64,000 nucleotides of DNA, taken from positions 1 to 64,000 of the forward strand of contig JAMYHX010000029.1 of the NCBI GenBank assembly GCA_025529335.1, in the 5' to 3' direction. Source of the DNA: Rhizopus sp. PT2906. Its lineage: Eukaryota > Mucoromycota > Mucoromycetes > Mucorales > Rhizopodaceae. How positions within the stretch are numbered: the first letter of the stretch is position 1; each line of letters starts with the position of its first letter. Below the pieces are notes generated by a model. The model saw nothing but the letters and a program-made list of their open reading frames with translations, did not search any database and had not been told where the DNA came from. Both the position numbers and the translations under genes were made by a program. Shown one piece after another: positions 18,946 to 28,900 of the stretch.

Positions 18946-21152
18946 TTATGCTTGATGCCAATAGGGTTGCTGCTGTTGTCTTATGTACGGAGGATAATTT
19001 GTTTGCTGATGGCTATATGGATAATAGACACCATTGGTTATAGGCTGAGATGGTTGTTGTTGAGGTACTTGTTGTTGTTGCTGCTGGTGTTGTTGTTGTT
19101 GCTGTGGTGGTTGTAGAGATGGTTGTTGTTGTGGCTGTTGTACATTATTAGGCGTATTAGTATTATTATTACTATTGCTGTTATTATTGAGTTGATCTTT
19201 ATTATACATCATTTCATTGTGTGATACCACTGGTACAGGATGATGAAGTGGTGGTGCTGCTGCAGGCTGTGGATTACTGTTGTGATTGCCATTAGTGTAT
19301 TTATGGTCATAGTGTGCCATTCCATGATACTCTTCATAAGTAGGATATTCAAAAGTTTTACCGCCATAGACAGGATATTTATAGTAATTGTTATTTTGGG
19401 GTTGATAATTAGGATAGTAATAATAAGAGTAATATGGGTGTCCACCGTATTGAGTTGGTGGTGGTGGTGGTGGAGTACTGTTGTCTACCATCATTGTCTG
19501 TTGTTGTGGCACGGGGGGATGATGAGCTGGAGGGTGGTGAGGGTGGGGTGGTACTGTGCTATATTTGTCTCTGAACAGATGAGCAGATCCGACTGAAGGT
19601 GAATGACCGTATGGGTCATAGTATCCCTATAAATGATAATCAGTCATAAACACATACACACACATAAGATAGCCATTTTACCATTCTTTGTGTATCATTA
19701 GAATACACCGTATTATATTCTCCACCTGTATATCCAGCTGCTGTATGTGGTACATAATATGGATTAATATATGAATCAGCTACAGGCTGTTGTTGTGTTT
19801 GTTGTAATGGGTAATTGAATCCTACGAGCCCCGCCATAGGTAATGGTGTCTGTTGTTGTTGTTGTTGTTGTTGTAAAGGATGAAGCTGGTTGACAGGTAG
19901 CGGTGGCTGTGTGTTTGCTTGTTGAGCCACATGTTGGGCAGCTTGGACTGAGGATGGTTGCGCTACAGATTGGAATGAAGGTAGTTGTTGATGTGGCTGT
20001 GGCTGTGGTTGGGGTTGGGGTGTTTGTAATTGCTGTTGTTGCGGTAATGAAATTTCTGGCTGAGGTGGTTCCTCTTTTTGCTGTGGTACCTGCTCAGTGA
20101 CAGTCTGTATCACTACTTCATTCTTACTCTCTACTTCCCTTGTCTTCTCGTCTTCCTTTTCGCCAGCCTCGATACTTTCATCACCAGTAGAGATGGTAAG
20201 GCTACCAAATTGAACATTAACAGAAGCTATAGGCGCAGATTGATTTGTAGGCAAGACGACAGCTTCAGTCTGGTTCAATCTTCGAATCGTACGGTGAACC
20301 TGTATGACCTTTTCTTCTTTCATGACTCTGGTCTTTTCCTCTTGAGATTCTTGTTCTTTTCTATCTTCTTGTTCCTCTTTTGCTTCTGTTGGTTCTTCTA
20401 CCTCCTTTATCTCTTCTTGTTGTTGTTGTTCTTCTTCTTCATTTACAGCTTCCTTCTTTTCTATTTCATTTAATGTGTCTGCCTGTTCATCGATTTCCTT
20501 TTCTGGCTCTTGTTCCTCCTCTGTTGATTCTTGTTTAGTTTCCTCGGTTACTCTAGTTTGCTCGTCCTTTACTTCCTCCTTTTTCACTGGTTCTACTGTC
20601 TTTTGTTCTGTTGGAGGAGGGGAAGGTGGTCCTTTCAGGATACTTGCCCATGAAGGCTTTTGTGGCTCTGGGTTTGCTTGTGGTTTTACTTCTTGCTTGT
20701 TGTTATTATGCTTTGATTTAGCTTAAAAAGGAAGAAATATGAATAAAGTCGTCTACATATTAACCTCTATTTTTTTTTTTTTTTACTGCCAACTAACTTA
20801 CAGGGTTTTCCTTTTGATTTACTACTACGCGAGTCTAAAAAGTGGACGACTGAGTAAAAGTAAAATGACACCTTGATATATACTTACCTCCTTTATTATT
20901 CAAGAATGGTTTCTTTTGTTGTACTGATTTTGTCCTCTTTGTCTTGACTTGACCCCACTGACTGGCGTGACCTTCTGAAATGCGGTTGATGGCTAGATCC
21001 AAGTCACCTTGACATTCGTCCATGACAAAAAGTAAATCTTCTTGACTCCAACCGGGAAATAACTCAATAAGCGAAGACAAGTGCTGTTTATAGAGTGATT
21101 TGAAGGTCTTGAGATCATTTTGATTTTTGGATTGGTTTCGCTTAGATGGCAT
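18946..21152 (-). CDS. DEF1: DEF1-like CUE-domain, Gln-rich protein (RNA polymerase II degradation factor family)
   Basis: Yeast Def1 promotes ubiquitylation and removal of stalled RNA polymerase II and has other nuclear roles. The N-terminal exon has a CUE domain with LIELFPGWSQEDLLFVMDE and AINRISEGHASQWG, closely matching the Def1 type (RISEGHA...QW). Two small exons follow, then PSWASILKGPP, a long Glu/Lys-rich stretch, and very Gln-, Pro- and Tyr-rich regions ending YWHQA. Four exons join cleanly in frame (T-GTAAGT and ATG-GTAAAA donors). Length is about 675 residues, similar to Def1. CAA/CAG runs in the Q-rich part are prone to length change. In yeast the C-terminal Q-rich part is proteolytically processed; whether that happens here is unknown. 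Confidence 0.82.
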
Positions 21153-21220
21153 CTCTTTTTCTTTTTCTTTATTCTGGGGTTCTTTTAGATTATGGGAGGA
21201 GAAAGAGAGAAAGAGAGAAG

Positions 21221-21223
<3 letters not shown>

Positions 21224-21259
<36 letters not shown>
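21224..21259 (+). repeat. (TG)n microsatellite
   Basis: There are about 18 uninterrupted TG units in the short stretch upstream of the DEF1-like start. The surrounding 21153-21492 holds no gene, only purine-rich and TA-rich simple sequence. Confidence 0.95.
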
Positions 21260-21261
<2 letters not shown>

Positions 21262-21492
21262 GGGAAATAAAATTATATATAAATATATATATAAAATGAT
21301 ACTTTATATATACGTTATGTACTGTTCTGAAATATATAAAAAAAAGGCTCTGCTATTGTATTTTTGGTGTTTGCCTAAAGACTAAAAAAAAGAGAGAGAA
21401 AAGAGAGAAGAAAAAAAAATTAAAATAGAGCGCGCAAAGTAAGCAAACAGAGAGAAAGAAAGAAAGCGAAAACATCGGAGAAGTAAATATAA

Positions 21493-22296
21493 TCAGTTTA
21501 TTTCATAGGTTAATGGGGACACTTTACGATGTTCACCACGTATGAATATATCTTTTCTTCTAGGCAAAAATCCTCTTGGTTTTAATGGGCTCAGCAATTT
21601 GCGTGATCGTATCATGTTTAGTTCTGCAGAAATCATTCTCAAGTGATCAGGGTTTGATCGGGTATCTCTGGTGTAGGCATTGGTATCTGGATTGAATCTA
21701 GGTTGTGTCGTTGCCTCTGATCTTCTTCTTTTCATTAACTTTCTTGGCGGTGGTGGTAAGGGTATGATATGACGCGGTGATGTCTTTGGAGTGGGAGAAG
21801 AGACAACGAGCGATTTCTTTAGTTTTGCAATCGTTTCATTCCATACCTGTTGATCTATATTCGATAGCTGAGGAGGCGAGGAAGAGATCGCATAGGATTG
21901 TGTAGTAATCAATGAACGTAAGAGATGAGTATCCTGCTGTATCTCGCTTAGTGAAGGTGGAGGCATATGTAGTGGTAATACATGAGTCAAGGAAAAATCA
22001 GTTGATGAATTAAGCTCTTCTTCATCTGGTATAGACTCTTTACTGTCCACCACAACCCAGTCTTCTACATGGGACATACGGCGTTTGATCGTCCTTTCTT
22101 GTTGAATTTTCTTTTTCTTTTTACGTTTATTGTTATTTGACATTGGCGGAATATTGCCATAGGGCTTTGTATTTACTTGCGCTGCAAGTTGTTTGATAAG
22201 CTCTTTATAAGAACGTTCCTTTGAATCATTAAACGTATTATTATTGGTAGTAAGAAGGGTTGAAGGAGGGGATAACACGTCCATGATAGCAGGCAT
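21493..22296 (-). CDS. Uncharacterised basic, proline-rich protein (probably nuclear)
   Basis: This is a single-exon ORF. I prefer the start at 22296 (MPAIMDVLSPPSTLL) because the in-frame codons upstream to 22362 are a Phe-rich low-complexity run. It has a nuclear-localisation-like basic run (KRKKKKKIQQERTIKRR), an EDWVVVDSKE segment, a proline-rich stretch (PLPPPPRKLMKRRRSE) and a C-terminal block (NPDHLRMISAELNMIRSRKL, then SPLKPRGFLPRRKD) that looks the most constrained. I recognise no domain. It is tandem with the J-domain gene upstream (108 bp between). Confidence 0.6.
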   Translation of the reverse strand: MPAIMDVLSPPSTLLTTNNNTFNDSKERSYKELIKQLAAQVNTKPYGNIPPMSNNNKRKKKKKIQQERTIKRRMSHVEDWVVVDSKESIPDEEELNSSTDFSLTHVLPLHMPPPSLSEIQQDTHLLRSLITTQSYAISSSPPQLSNIDQQVWNETIAKLKKSLVVSSPTPKTSPRHIIPLPPPPRKLMKRRRSEATTQPRFNPDTNAYTRDTRSNPDHLRMISAELNMIRSRKLLSPLKPRGFLPRRKDIFIRGEHRKVSPLTYEIN

Positions 22297-22403
22297 AATA
22301 AATGGGGTTTCTATAGAAAAAGAAAGAAAGGGAAAAAATAGAAAAAAAAAAGTAGAGGGCAATCATTTTTATTCCATACTCTTTTGTTCAACCTAAAAAT
22401 TAT

Positions 22404-22832
22404 CTATTTTTGTCTCCAATCACGAAAACTCATTCCGGCCTCTTTCCATGGTGTTGGTGATTTATGCGTAGCGACACTTTCTATTTTTGAATATGACTCT
22501 TCTTGCCTATCCATTGACAAATAAAATATCACAACAGCCATGAGACCAAAGCCACCCAAGATACTTCGCCTGGTCCATAGATGGGTATCAATTGTTGTCG
22601 TTGCTGTCGAAGGGGGATAATGCCTTATGAGAGGTTGCTTTGGTATTGTCTTGTGAGTTAGTACTTCATAAGCATATTTGATGTCTTTAAACCTCGCTGT
22701 GGTATCCTTTATCTTGGATACATCCGGATGATATATTTTACATAGTTCGAGGTAACGTTTTCGGATTTCCTTTTGGGTAGAATACCTTCCAACTCCTAAA
22801 ATCTCATAGGGTGATTTGTCATTTATCCCCAT
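22404..22832 (-). CDS. J-domain (DnaJ-like) protein with one membrane segment
   Basis: This is a co-chaperone that would stimulate an Hsp70. The 142-residue reading from 22832 starts MGINDKSPYEILGVGRYSTQ. The J domain (about residues 6-70) includes ICKIYHPDVSKI with the essential HPD tripeptide and FKDIKYAYEVL. A linker follows, then a membrane helix (GGFGLMAVVIFYLSM) and a short tail ending MSFRDWRQK. No Gly/Phe or zinc region is present, so it is class III (type C). An in-frame Met at 22871 would only add a low-complexity leader. The organelle (mitochondrial inner membrane or ER) cannot be assigned. Confidence 0.85.
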   Translation of the reverse strand: MGINDKSPYEILGVGRYSTQKEIRKRYLELCKIYHPDVSKIKDTTARFKDIKYAYEVLTHKTIPKQPLIRHYPPSTATTTIDTHLWTRRSILGGFGLMAVVIFYLSMDRQEESYSKIESVATHKSPTPWKEAGMSFRDWRQK

Positions 22833-24076
22833 CCAAATTTTATAAAGAGAAAAAAAAAAAGAGAGGGACAAATGTTGGTGGACTTTTGACTAAACATGGA
22901 TAAAAAGTTTCTAGGCCAGCTGCCAAATGATATTTGTTTATTTGCTTCTGTTTCAACAAGTTACCAACATCTTGAGTATTACTCTAGTAAATACTTGTTT
23001 GATCACGAAGCTTATATGCAGTGCAATCATAACATGGTTAAACCAAGGAAAGTCTATGTTCTCATAAATGTACTTGTTTAAAACGAAGATTATAAAGCAT
23101 CATTGACTGTTAGCATGACTGGTCATTTAAAAGCCTTACTATATCTATTTGCTGCTTAAATGACGGATAATCATTTTTCGATCATAGCACACGTTTTGGC
23201 TCTTTTCCTCTTTTGTGCACGGCTTTCTTTTTTCTCTTTTTCAAATAAGCTTTTTTTGTGTCATACAGCCGAATGCTAAGAAAAGGTCCATGCCAGAGGT
23301 CATTACTTTCTTTCATGTGTCTTGCAAGAGTTGACCTCTTTATAAACACTCTTAAAGTTAGAACAGAGGACTTTCTAATGTATAATCGAGATCGGCTGAG
23401 CCTGCTGTCTATGAAGTTGATGATATGCTCTGAATGCTTCATCTTGAGCTTGCTTCTGTTGCTCTTCTTTTCTTCAGCAGCCTTTTTCAGTAAACACTAC
23501 AACATCACTTTTTCATCTATTCTATAGGCAACATCTGTTCACCATAGCTGTTCTATAGCATAACTGTTGTATAATTTAAAGGAGCTTCTTCATTACCCTT
23601 TCTTTTTCAATTTCAATTTCTATATCGCTTGCGCTACCTTTTGTGCCTTGGTTTTATTCATTTTATAAGGAGTGAGTATGGGCAAACTATTCGAGGTATA
23701 TCGCTAACGTATATGGATCCAGTGTCCGGCAAGAAATAAATGACAGCGATATTGTTAAGCAGAACTTCCATGTGGGCATTGTCAAATGTGTTTTGGTCTC
23801 TGTGTTACAGTGCTTTGAGTCTCAATTGAGCGATTTTTTCCTTTTGTAAAGCCATACTTTTGTAGTCAACGTGACAATAGTCTTTAACTTTAAAAAGAAG
23901 TATAGCCATAATGTCATGAATAGATACATAGGGTGTTGTATGTAGTTAACCCAAGTCCTGTGTGGTCATTAAGTTCATTAGCCTGTGTTCTTTGTCACAT
24001 GTGTATAATAAAAAATTAAAGATTCTCTACAGACGCGGACAAAGATTATGTTCTGTTGCTTATTAAATCACTCATT

Positions 24077-24121
<45 letters not shown>

Positions 24122-24246
24122 CTCGATAAAATCGATAACTGTGTGTTTCTACCATATCTCTACTCATATATAAAAGAAGATAAGCCAAATCCCCCCCTTT
24201 TTTTTAATCAACATAATACATCACATTAAGTCCATAGCACGGATTC
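22833..24246. other. Intergenic, no supported gene
   Basis: Short ORFs on both strands (for example 22896-23081 and 23182-23442) show no family match or splice partners. In 23400-23510 the minus strand reads EEQQKQAQDEAFRAYHQLH in one frame, perhaps a decayed exon. A 40-A homopolymer ends the stretch. Confidence 0.4.
24080..24119 (+). repeat. Poly(A) tract, 40 nt
   Basis: Forty uninterrupted A residues lie 128 bp before the palindromic element. It could be the tail of an old retrotransposed copy or simple slippage. No obvious cDNA-like sequence is recognisable upstream. Confidence 0.9.
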
Positions 24247-24480
24247 ACAACATTTATTCTTGCATATAAAGATTAATTTCCCCTTTTGCCACGTATCTCT
24301 TGCTTTTCTCTGTTCACAAATGACCACAAAAGGTCTTATTCCGCCTACTTGTACTCTCATGTCTTAGAGGTAAAATCATTTGTTCATCGATAATATCACA
24401 ATACCCACAATAATGAACTCGCTGCGGCCAATGACACCCCTGATACCTCCACATCTACGCAAGCCTCCATCAATCAGAAT
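24247..24480 (+). repeat. Left arm of palindromic element
   Basis: It carries an ATG at 24320. With the 55-bp block in this orientation, the ORF from that ATG (MTTKGLIPPTCTLMS) stops after 15 codons. Confidence 0.9.
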
Positions 24481-25718
24481 ACAGCGCAATCGGTTAATCC
24501 ATCTGGCAGCAACGATGATAGTATCTTGCAATTGGCATATTTCTCGCCCGATCTACTATCAAAGGAAGATCGCTATATGGTTGATGATTTCGGTGTTTCT
24601 CAAGCCTTTTATCAATTTCAAACATCCATCAGCACTGCGACAATTAATTTATTCATGGATTCGCATGCACATCACATCTTGTAAGAGATAAAAAGCATCG
24701 TCCAAACAATATCTGATTTCTTTTTTTCTTAGGGCCATGTCCTACGTGTTGTTGATTAAACCATATCGCATGCATCCTGACTTTGCACAATATGGGGAAG
24801 AATTTGATGGTCCATTTAATGCTAGAACTCAAGGATATTGTGAAGAAAGTCCAATTTCAGCAAATGACACGATTAGCCGCCAAGTGGATCTCTTGCAAAA
24901 AGCAAACGCTGCCTCACCATTGAATTCAGGAATTATCTCCTCCGTTGCCAGACCGTAAGCACTTTTCTTTTCCCAAAAAAAAAATATATATAGTTCCATA
25001 ATGCTTTGGGGGAAAACAGCTAATATTTTTTTACGATAGCGTCACCATGTTGCCGAAAGATGTGATCATGTCCGTCATCAAGGAACAAGGGCTATGCACT
25101 CGCTACTTGTATCCTGCCCGCACTCCCTTATTCGACGACCCTGACAACGATATTTTCTTCCGTTGGACTGGAACAGTGAATGATTATTCAAAAGCAGTGC
25201 CAAAAGGATCGATTTCCTCGGAGCGACCCGAAGTCATAGTCTCTTGCGTTGAAGGTGTATAATTTGACAAAACTATTGGCTTTGCAGAAATGGAAGCTAC
25301 TGCTGACGACGACAATAACTATGTGATTACAAAGGATCTCATCCGTCTGGGTAGATTTTCGAAAAACGCAATTGATCAAGGTAATGTCGGCGCCTGCCTA
25401 TCGATCTAGTATGTCAACGGTACGGCAACCTTCTACCTGACGAAATTGATGGCGGATGGACTTTATTTCATGATGGAACTGGTTACGATCACTTTGCCGT
25501 CATTGATTGCAAATTTGCAACAATACTTGGTTCAATTTAACGATGCATTGAAGATATTGCTCATCTTTGAAAAATATTGCAAATCTGAACGATATGAAGA
25601 GTTTCAAGTGTTTGGCGGCAGGAAACGATCGAGTGCGAGCACCTCTGAAATCAATCGAATGCTGCCACCCCTCCGCGACCGAAAACCCCAATGCGTTACA
25701 CGCCATAATTATAAGTAA
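24394..25718 (+). pseudogene. Decayed gene of the PD-(D/E)XK-like repeat family
   Basis: Three exons splice cleanly. The first reads ELAAANDTPDTSTSTQA and continues to LFMDSHAHHIL. The second has AMSYVLLIKPYRMHPDFAQY, ending SSVARP. The third has TMLPKDVIMSVIKEQG, ending SERPEVIVSCVEGV. The last exon then hits a stop at about 25260. Beyond it the homology continues with further stops (DLIRLGRFSKNAID, YVNGTATFYLTKLMADGLY, and ILLIFEKYCKS). This aligns with 463-1047. The catalytic-looking motif is altered (RPE and AEME instead of RPD and MEVK). It is the longest family member in the window and shows the N-terminal half missing from the composites. Confidence 0.7.
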
Positions 25719-25820
25719 TGGTCCACTGCAACAAATCACTGGCACGAACATTATCTCTTTTTATTCATGTTTCTTTTTCTAGCATATGAGGATGAGTATG
25801 AGTGAATATGGATTGGTTAC

Positions 25821-26054
25821 ATTCTGATTGATGGAGGTTTGCGTAGATGTGGAGGTATCAGGGGTGTCATTGGCCGCAGCGAGTTCATTATTGTGGGTAT
25901 TGTGATATTCCGCCTACTTGTACTCTCATGTCTTAGAGGTAAAATCATTTGTTCATCGATAATAAGACCTTTTGTGGTCATTTGTGAACAGAGAAAAGGA
26001 AGAGATACGTGGCAAAAGGGGAAATTAATCTTTATATGCAAGAATAAATGTTGT
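25821..26054 (-). repeat. Right arm of palindromic element
   Basis: This is an inverted copy of 24247-24480. Here the ORF from the equivalent ATG (25979-25981, minus) stays open through the 55-bp block (MTTKGLIIDEQMILPLRHES, then TSRRN) to the inner end of the arm, about 54 codons. This orientation is therefore probably the ancestral, coding one. Confidence 0.9.
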
Positions 26055-26530
26055 CAGCCAGTTACATCCAGTGAATCGTATTAGCTATAGACTATGCATG
26101 CCATGAATCAGTGTTGTGGGCTTAATGCCGTGTATTGTGTTAATACTTAAGATGACTTTGGCCTGTGTACGAAATATATTGATTATATTGAGTCAAGGTG
26201 TGTATAATTTTCTTTGATATAAACGTACAAATACGACAAACATCTCACTTTGTGGCTGGTTGATATGACCTTATGTTCGCACGAGAGTTTAGCGAGAAAC
26301 GAATGGATGATTTGGCTTGCACGAGCATGGATTATATAACGATATACATACAAAATAACATCTTTTAAAGTGAATGTTAAAGTAACTTGAAATTTGTAGA
26401 AAAGATGAACATTACATATTTGAAAGAATCCTTAGTAATTATAACCCTGCTCCTCCACTTAATTGTTGGTCCGGTTATCTGTATTCAGTTAGTTGCGGAT
26501 GTATATAACAGGCCTGTATCTGCATACTCA
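26055..26530. other. Intergenic, nothing recognised
   Basis: This is AT-rich sequence between the two repeats with no coding exon or repeat copy identified. Confidence 0.5.
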
Positions 26531-26612
26531 ATAAAAGGATTAATTCAGTCTAACTGTATTTTATTGTCTCTTATTACTTTTATATTATCACAATAACAAA
26601 ACAAACCATAAA

Positions 26613-27068
26613 CTAGTTGAAGGCATAAGAAATGCTGCTTGTTCTGCCACGATTCGTAGAGGAAGTGGTGATGGCTGATAGGAGGGGCGATCCCAAAGTG
26701 GCAGCGTGTCCCTGAGCTGTAGTGCGGGAATTGCTCTGCTTGTACTTTTCTTCGAAGACACGAAGAATCCGATATAGGTTATCGAAGAAACCCCACAACG
26801 TAGGTATATCTTCGATAGAGGTGGGGAAGCAGAGTTGGTCAAACTCTGCTATCAGGTATAGATGTCCGTTGACATATTCGACGAGATAAAAGATCAAGTT
26901 CGTTCCAATGGCCTGGACAGCAAAACAGGCATTTAATCGGTAGGTGTCAATTGCTGTCTTGGCGAACTTTCCAAACCGTACCAAGCCCTTGTTTATTTTG
27001 TACGTGTCCACCAATTCTTTAAGAGGCTTCATCTCGACATATCCAAAAAGGACAAACACTACATACAC
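26613..27068 (-). CDS. Repeat-borne PD-(D/E)XK-like family ORF, internally deleted
   Basis: This is a 151-residue homologue of 463-1047 (shared FGKFAKTAIDTYRLNACFAV, LWGFFDNLYRILRVFEEKYK and the same Ser/Thr tail). It jumps from MYVVFVLFGY straight to VEMKPLKEL. Compared with copy A about 43 codons are lost, including the RPD half of the putative active site, and EVK has become EMK. The reading frame is kept, but the product should be catalytically dead if the signature is right. Confidence 0.5.
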   Translation of the reverse strand: MYVVFVLFGYVEMKPLKELVDTYKINKGLVRFGKFAKTAIDTYRLNACFAVQAIGTNLIFYLVEYVNGHLYLIAEFDQLCFPTSIEDIPTLWGFFDNLYRILRVFEEKYKQSNSRTTAQGHAATLGSPLLSAITTSSTNRGRTSSISYAFN

Positions 27069-27230
27069 AGAAAATACACCAGAAGTTAGACCAATACTAC
27101 AAGCGCTACCTCCAGATACTACCTATGATGCAGTCCAACAAAACTTTTCATCGTCTTGGATTGTTTCTTTTCAAGAAGAAGAAAGAGATAAAAAAGAAAT
27201 GTTGTTCTTTATTTATGTTATCAGTTGATC
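27050..27230 (+). pseudogene. Antisense ORF fragment (copy B)
   Basis: Plus-strand codons read NTTYTENTPEVRPILQALPP, DTTYDAVQQNF, SSSWIVSFQEEE and then a stop near 27228. It corresponds to 215-470 (minus) and to 46790-46960 (minus). Confidence 0.6.
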
Positions 27231-27299
27231 AACAAAGATGCAAGAACACGTAAAATTGCATTAAAGAATACCCTATGGAACCAAGTGCTTGCATTTTTT

Positions 27300-28384
27300 T
27301 TAAGAGCTCCCTGTTTGTTTCGGCATTTTGTGCAAGCATTTGTGAGAATGCCAAACAAAGTTCTTGAAGTATCTCAACTTTAAGCTCTTAGAAGCTTTAC
27401 TGATCCTTGTCGTCAATGTTTCAGTTTCCAGTACCTTTGTCGTTTGACTTTACTCTTGACGACTGCCCAAAGTTGTTCTATTGGATTAAGCTCAGAAGAA
27501 TAGGATGGCACATAGACACAGCAGTAACCACGATATTCTACATATTTAGCTATATCAACCGATATATGGATTAGAGTATTATCCATCATGAGGTAATGAT
27601 CCTTCATATGTGGATACTGGTCCATTTCATCCATCGTAACTGTCCTTTTGCTCACTTTCTCTTTTTATTGGGTGGCGGCTGAGGAAGCCTGAGGCTGCAT
27701 TCAATCAGTCCTTGGGCAGAAATCGCGCCCAAAATGGCTGCCTTTGCTCGTGTTTTGAGAACTGTGGCCGCTGAAGGGGAGCCTTTCTTTGACCATGCCA
27801 TGCTACGTTTCAAATTGATATGAAATGCAGATTCATCAAGAAAGACACAGTTTCTCGTAAAATTCACGTCTTAAGTACTTTATCACGTCGCCCAAAACGA
27901 CTGAAGTGTTCGTATCAATGCACTTAAGGATAGCTTTTCTGTGCTCCTCGTTGAGAATGCAAGGGCGATCAGTCTTTCTCTGTTTCTCAAAGATACTATT
28001 AGGATCCCTCTCGTACTGTTCAATCCATATCTGTGCTGTATGAACATGAATCCCAAGCTCCTTTTGCAGCAGCAGCTGTGTTCAGACACCTCTCAAACAA
28101 CAACTTGACGAATCTCACTTTGTCCTGATCAGAGTAGGGAGTATAATTTCGTTTCATTGATATTTACTTCATAACAACATTACTACCAGGCTTTACCTCC
28201 TTTTCCACCTGCATTGCCTCTATCCCTTTCTCGTTCTCAGAAGGCAGTTGAGCTAAACATTGTGTATGAGAGCTTAATGCTTCAAGACGAAACTGTTCCT
28301 CATAAACAATATCATCCATTGGTTCAGGCCTGCCATACTCGTCAACGACGAAATTAAACTTCGTATAGGAATTGAATGTTCATC
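27300..28384 (-). pseudogene. IS630/Tc1-mariner-type DDE transposase, inactivated
   Basis: The minus strand reads FNFVVDEYGRPEPMDDIVYE and GSNVVMK, then a stop. An HTH-like N-terminus follows (MKRNYTPYSDQDKVRFVKLL). After KYLRR about 60 residues are missing and the frame changes to NCVFLDESAFHINLKRSMAW (first catalytic Asp), YLMMDNTLIHIS (second Asp) and SELNPIEQLWAVVKSKVK (Glu). The frame is lost again after VKRQR, exactly as in copy A. Lesions seen: one stop, an internal deletion, and at least two frameshifts. DDE residues are otherwise retained. Confidence 0.8.
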
Positions 28385-28439
28385 ATAATATGTCTTCTAG
28401 TGTAATTGTGGAAAAGAAATAAAAGGAGGATGAGCACTT

Positions 28440-28900
28440 GGTGTGTTCTTATATGTCCAAAGTTGTCAAGGCTCGTACTACAAAACATTCTTTGCTGGCA
28501 AATTGGATGTTCTACTGCTAAGACGAACTTGCATTTCGTACAACATGAATTTTGTTCTCGCCATTAAGTGCATACGTTTTCCACCAAAGGTGAATTTACT
28601 TTCTGGAAGGAGTATATATTTTGCCATCTTTTCTTCTCCAATGAACCTTATAATTTTACATTCTTATTTGTCTCTTACAATACATGAACACCCATCAGAT
28701 CGAAGGTATTGTCCGTTGATTCGTACTAACCCAATTTGATATTCAAAGCTTGTGATATCTCTGAGTACAATTTATAAAGTTCACGAGCCACTTCGTCTGA
28801 CTGTGGAGTTCATATGATAGGTCGTATCTTGACAAGCTTATCAAACAGATCCGATGACACTTTTACACATTTGGATTAAGCTATCCAATGGCAGTCGTCT
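28440..28900 (-). pseudogene. Decayed ORF of unknown repeat protein
   Basis: The minus strand reads coherently with few stops: SDEVARELYKLYSEISQAL, then VRINGQYLRSDGCSCIVRDK, stop, ECKIIRFIGEEKMAKYILLP, KFTFGGKRMHLMARTKF, and SSRTSNLPAKNVL. I recognise no family. It lies directly outside the transposase of copy B and may be part of the same or another element. Confidence 0.4.

Larger units (their letters stand above)
24247..26054. mobile_element. Palindromic element with 234-bp inverted arms enclosing a decayed gene
   Basis: The arms 24247-24480 and 25821-26054 are inverted copies of equal length with only about two mismatches outside a central 55-bp block. That block is in the same orientation in both arms (24339-24393 and 25908-25962). 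The interior (24481-25820) carries a gene related to the PD-(D/E)XK-like ORFs of the composite repeats. Such long, nearly identical arms suggest a recent event. No transposase is encoded inside, and I could not identify a target-site duplication. Confidence 0.85.
26531..28400 (-). repeat. Composite repeat, copy B (more complete, decayed)
   Basis: It is the inverted counterpart of 1-1130. From right to left it contains a broken DDE transposase, an antisense ORF fragment on the plus strand, and a truncated PD-(D/E)XK-like ORF. The terminal bases near 26531 (tcaataaaaggattaattca) match the reverse complement of the copy A end near 1130. The outer end near 28400 is not sharply defined because there is no second copy of it in the window. 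Confidence 0.8.

Noticed and set aside
21146..21385. 79-codon plus-strand ORF upstream of the DEF1-like gene
   Set aside because: Runs through the (TG)n microsatellite (VCVCVCV) and is an artefact of simple sequence.
23182..23527. Overlapping ORFs on both strands near 23.2-23.5 kb
   Set aside because: Basic low-complexity reading on one strand and its mirror on the other; no conserved motif could be defended.
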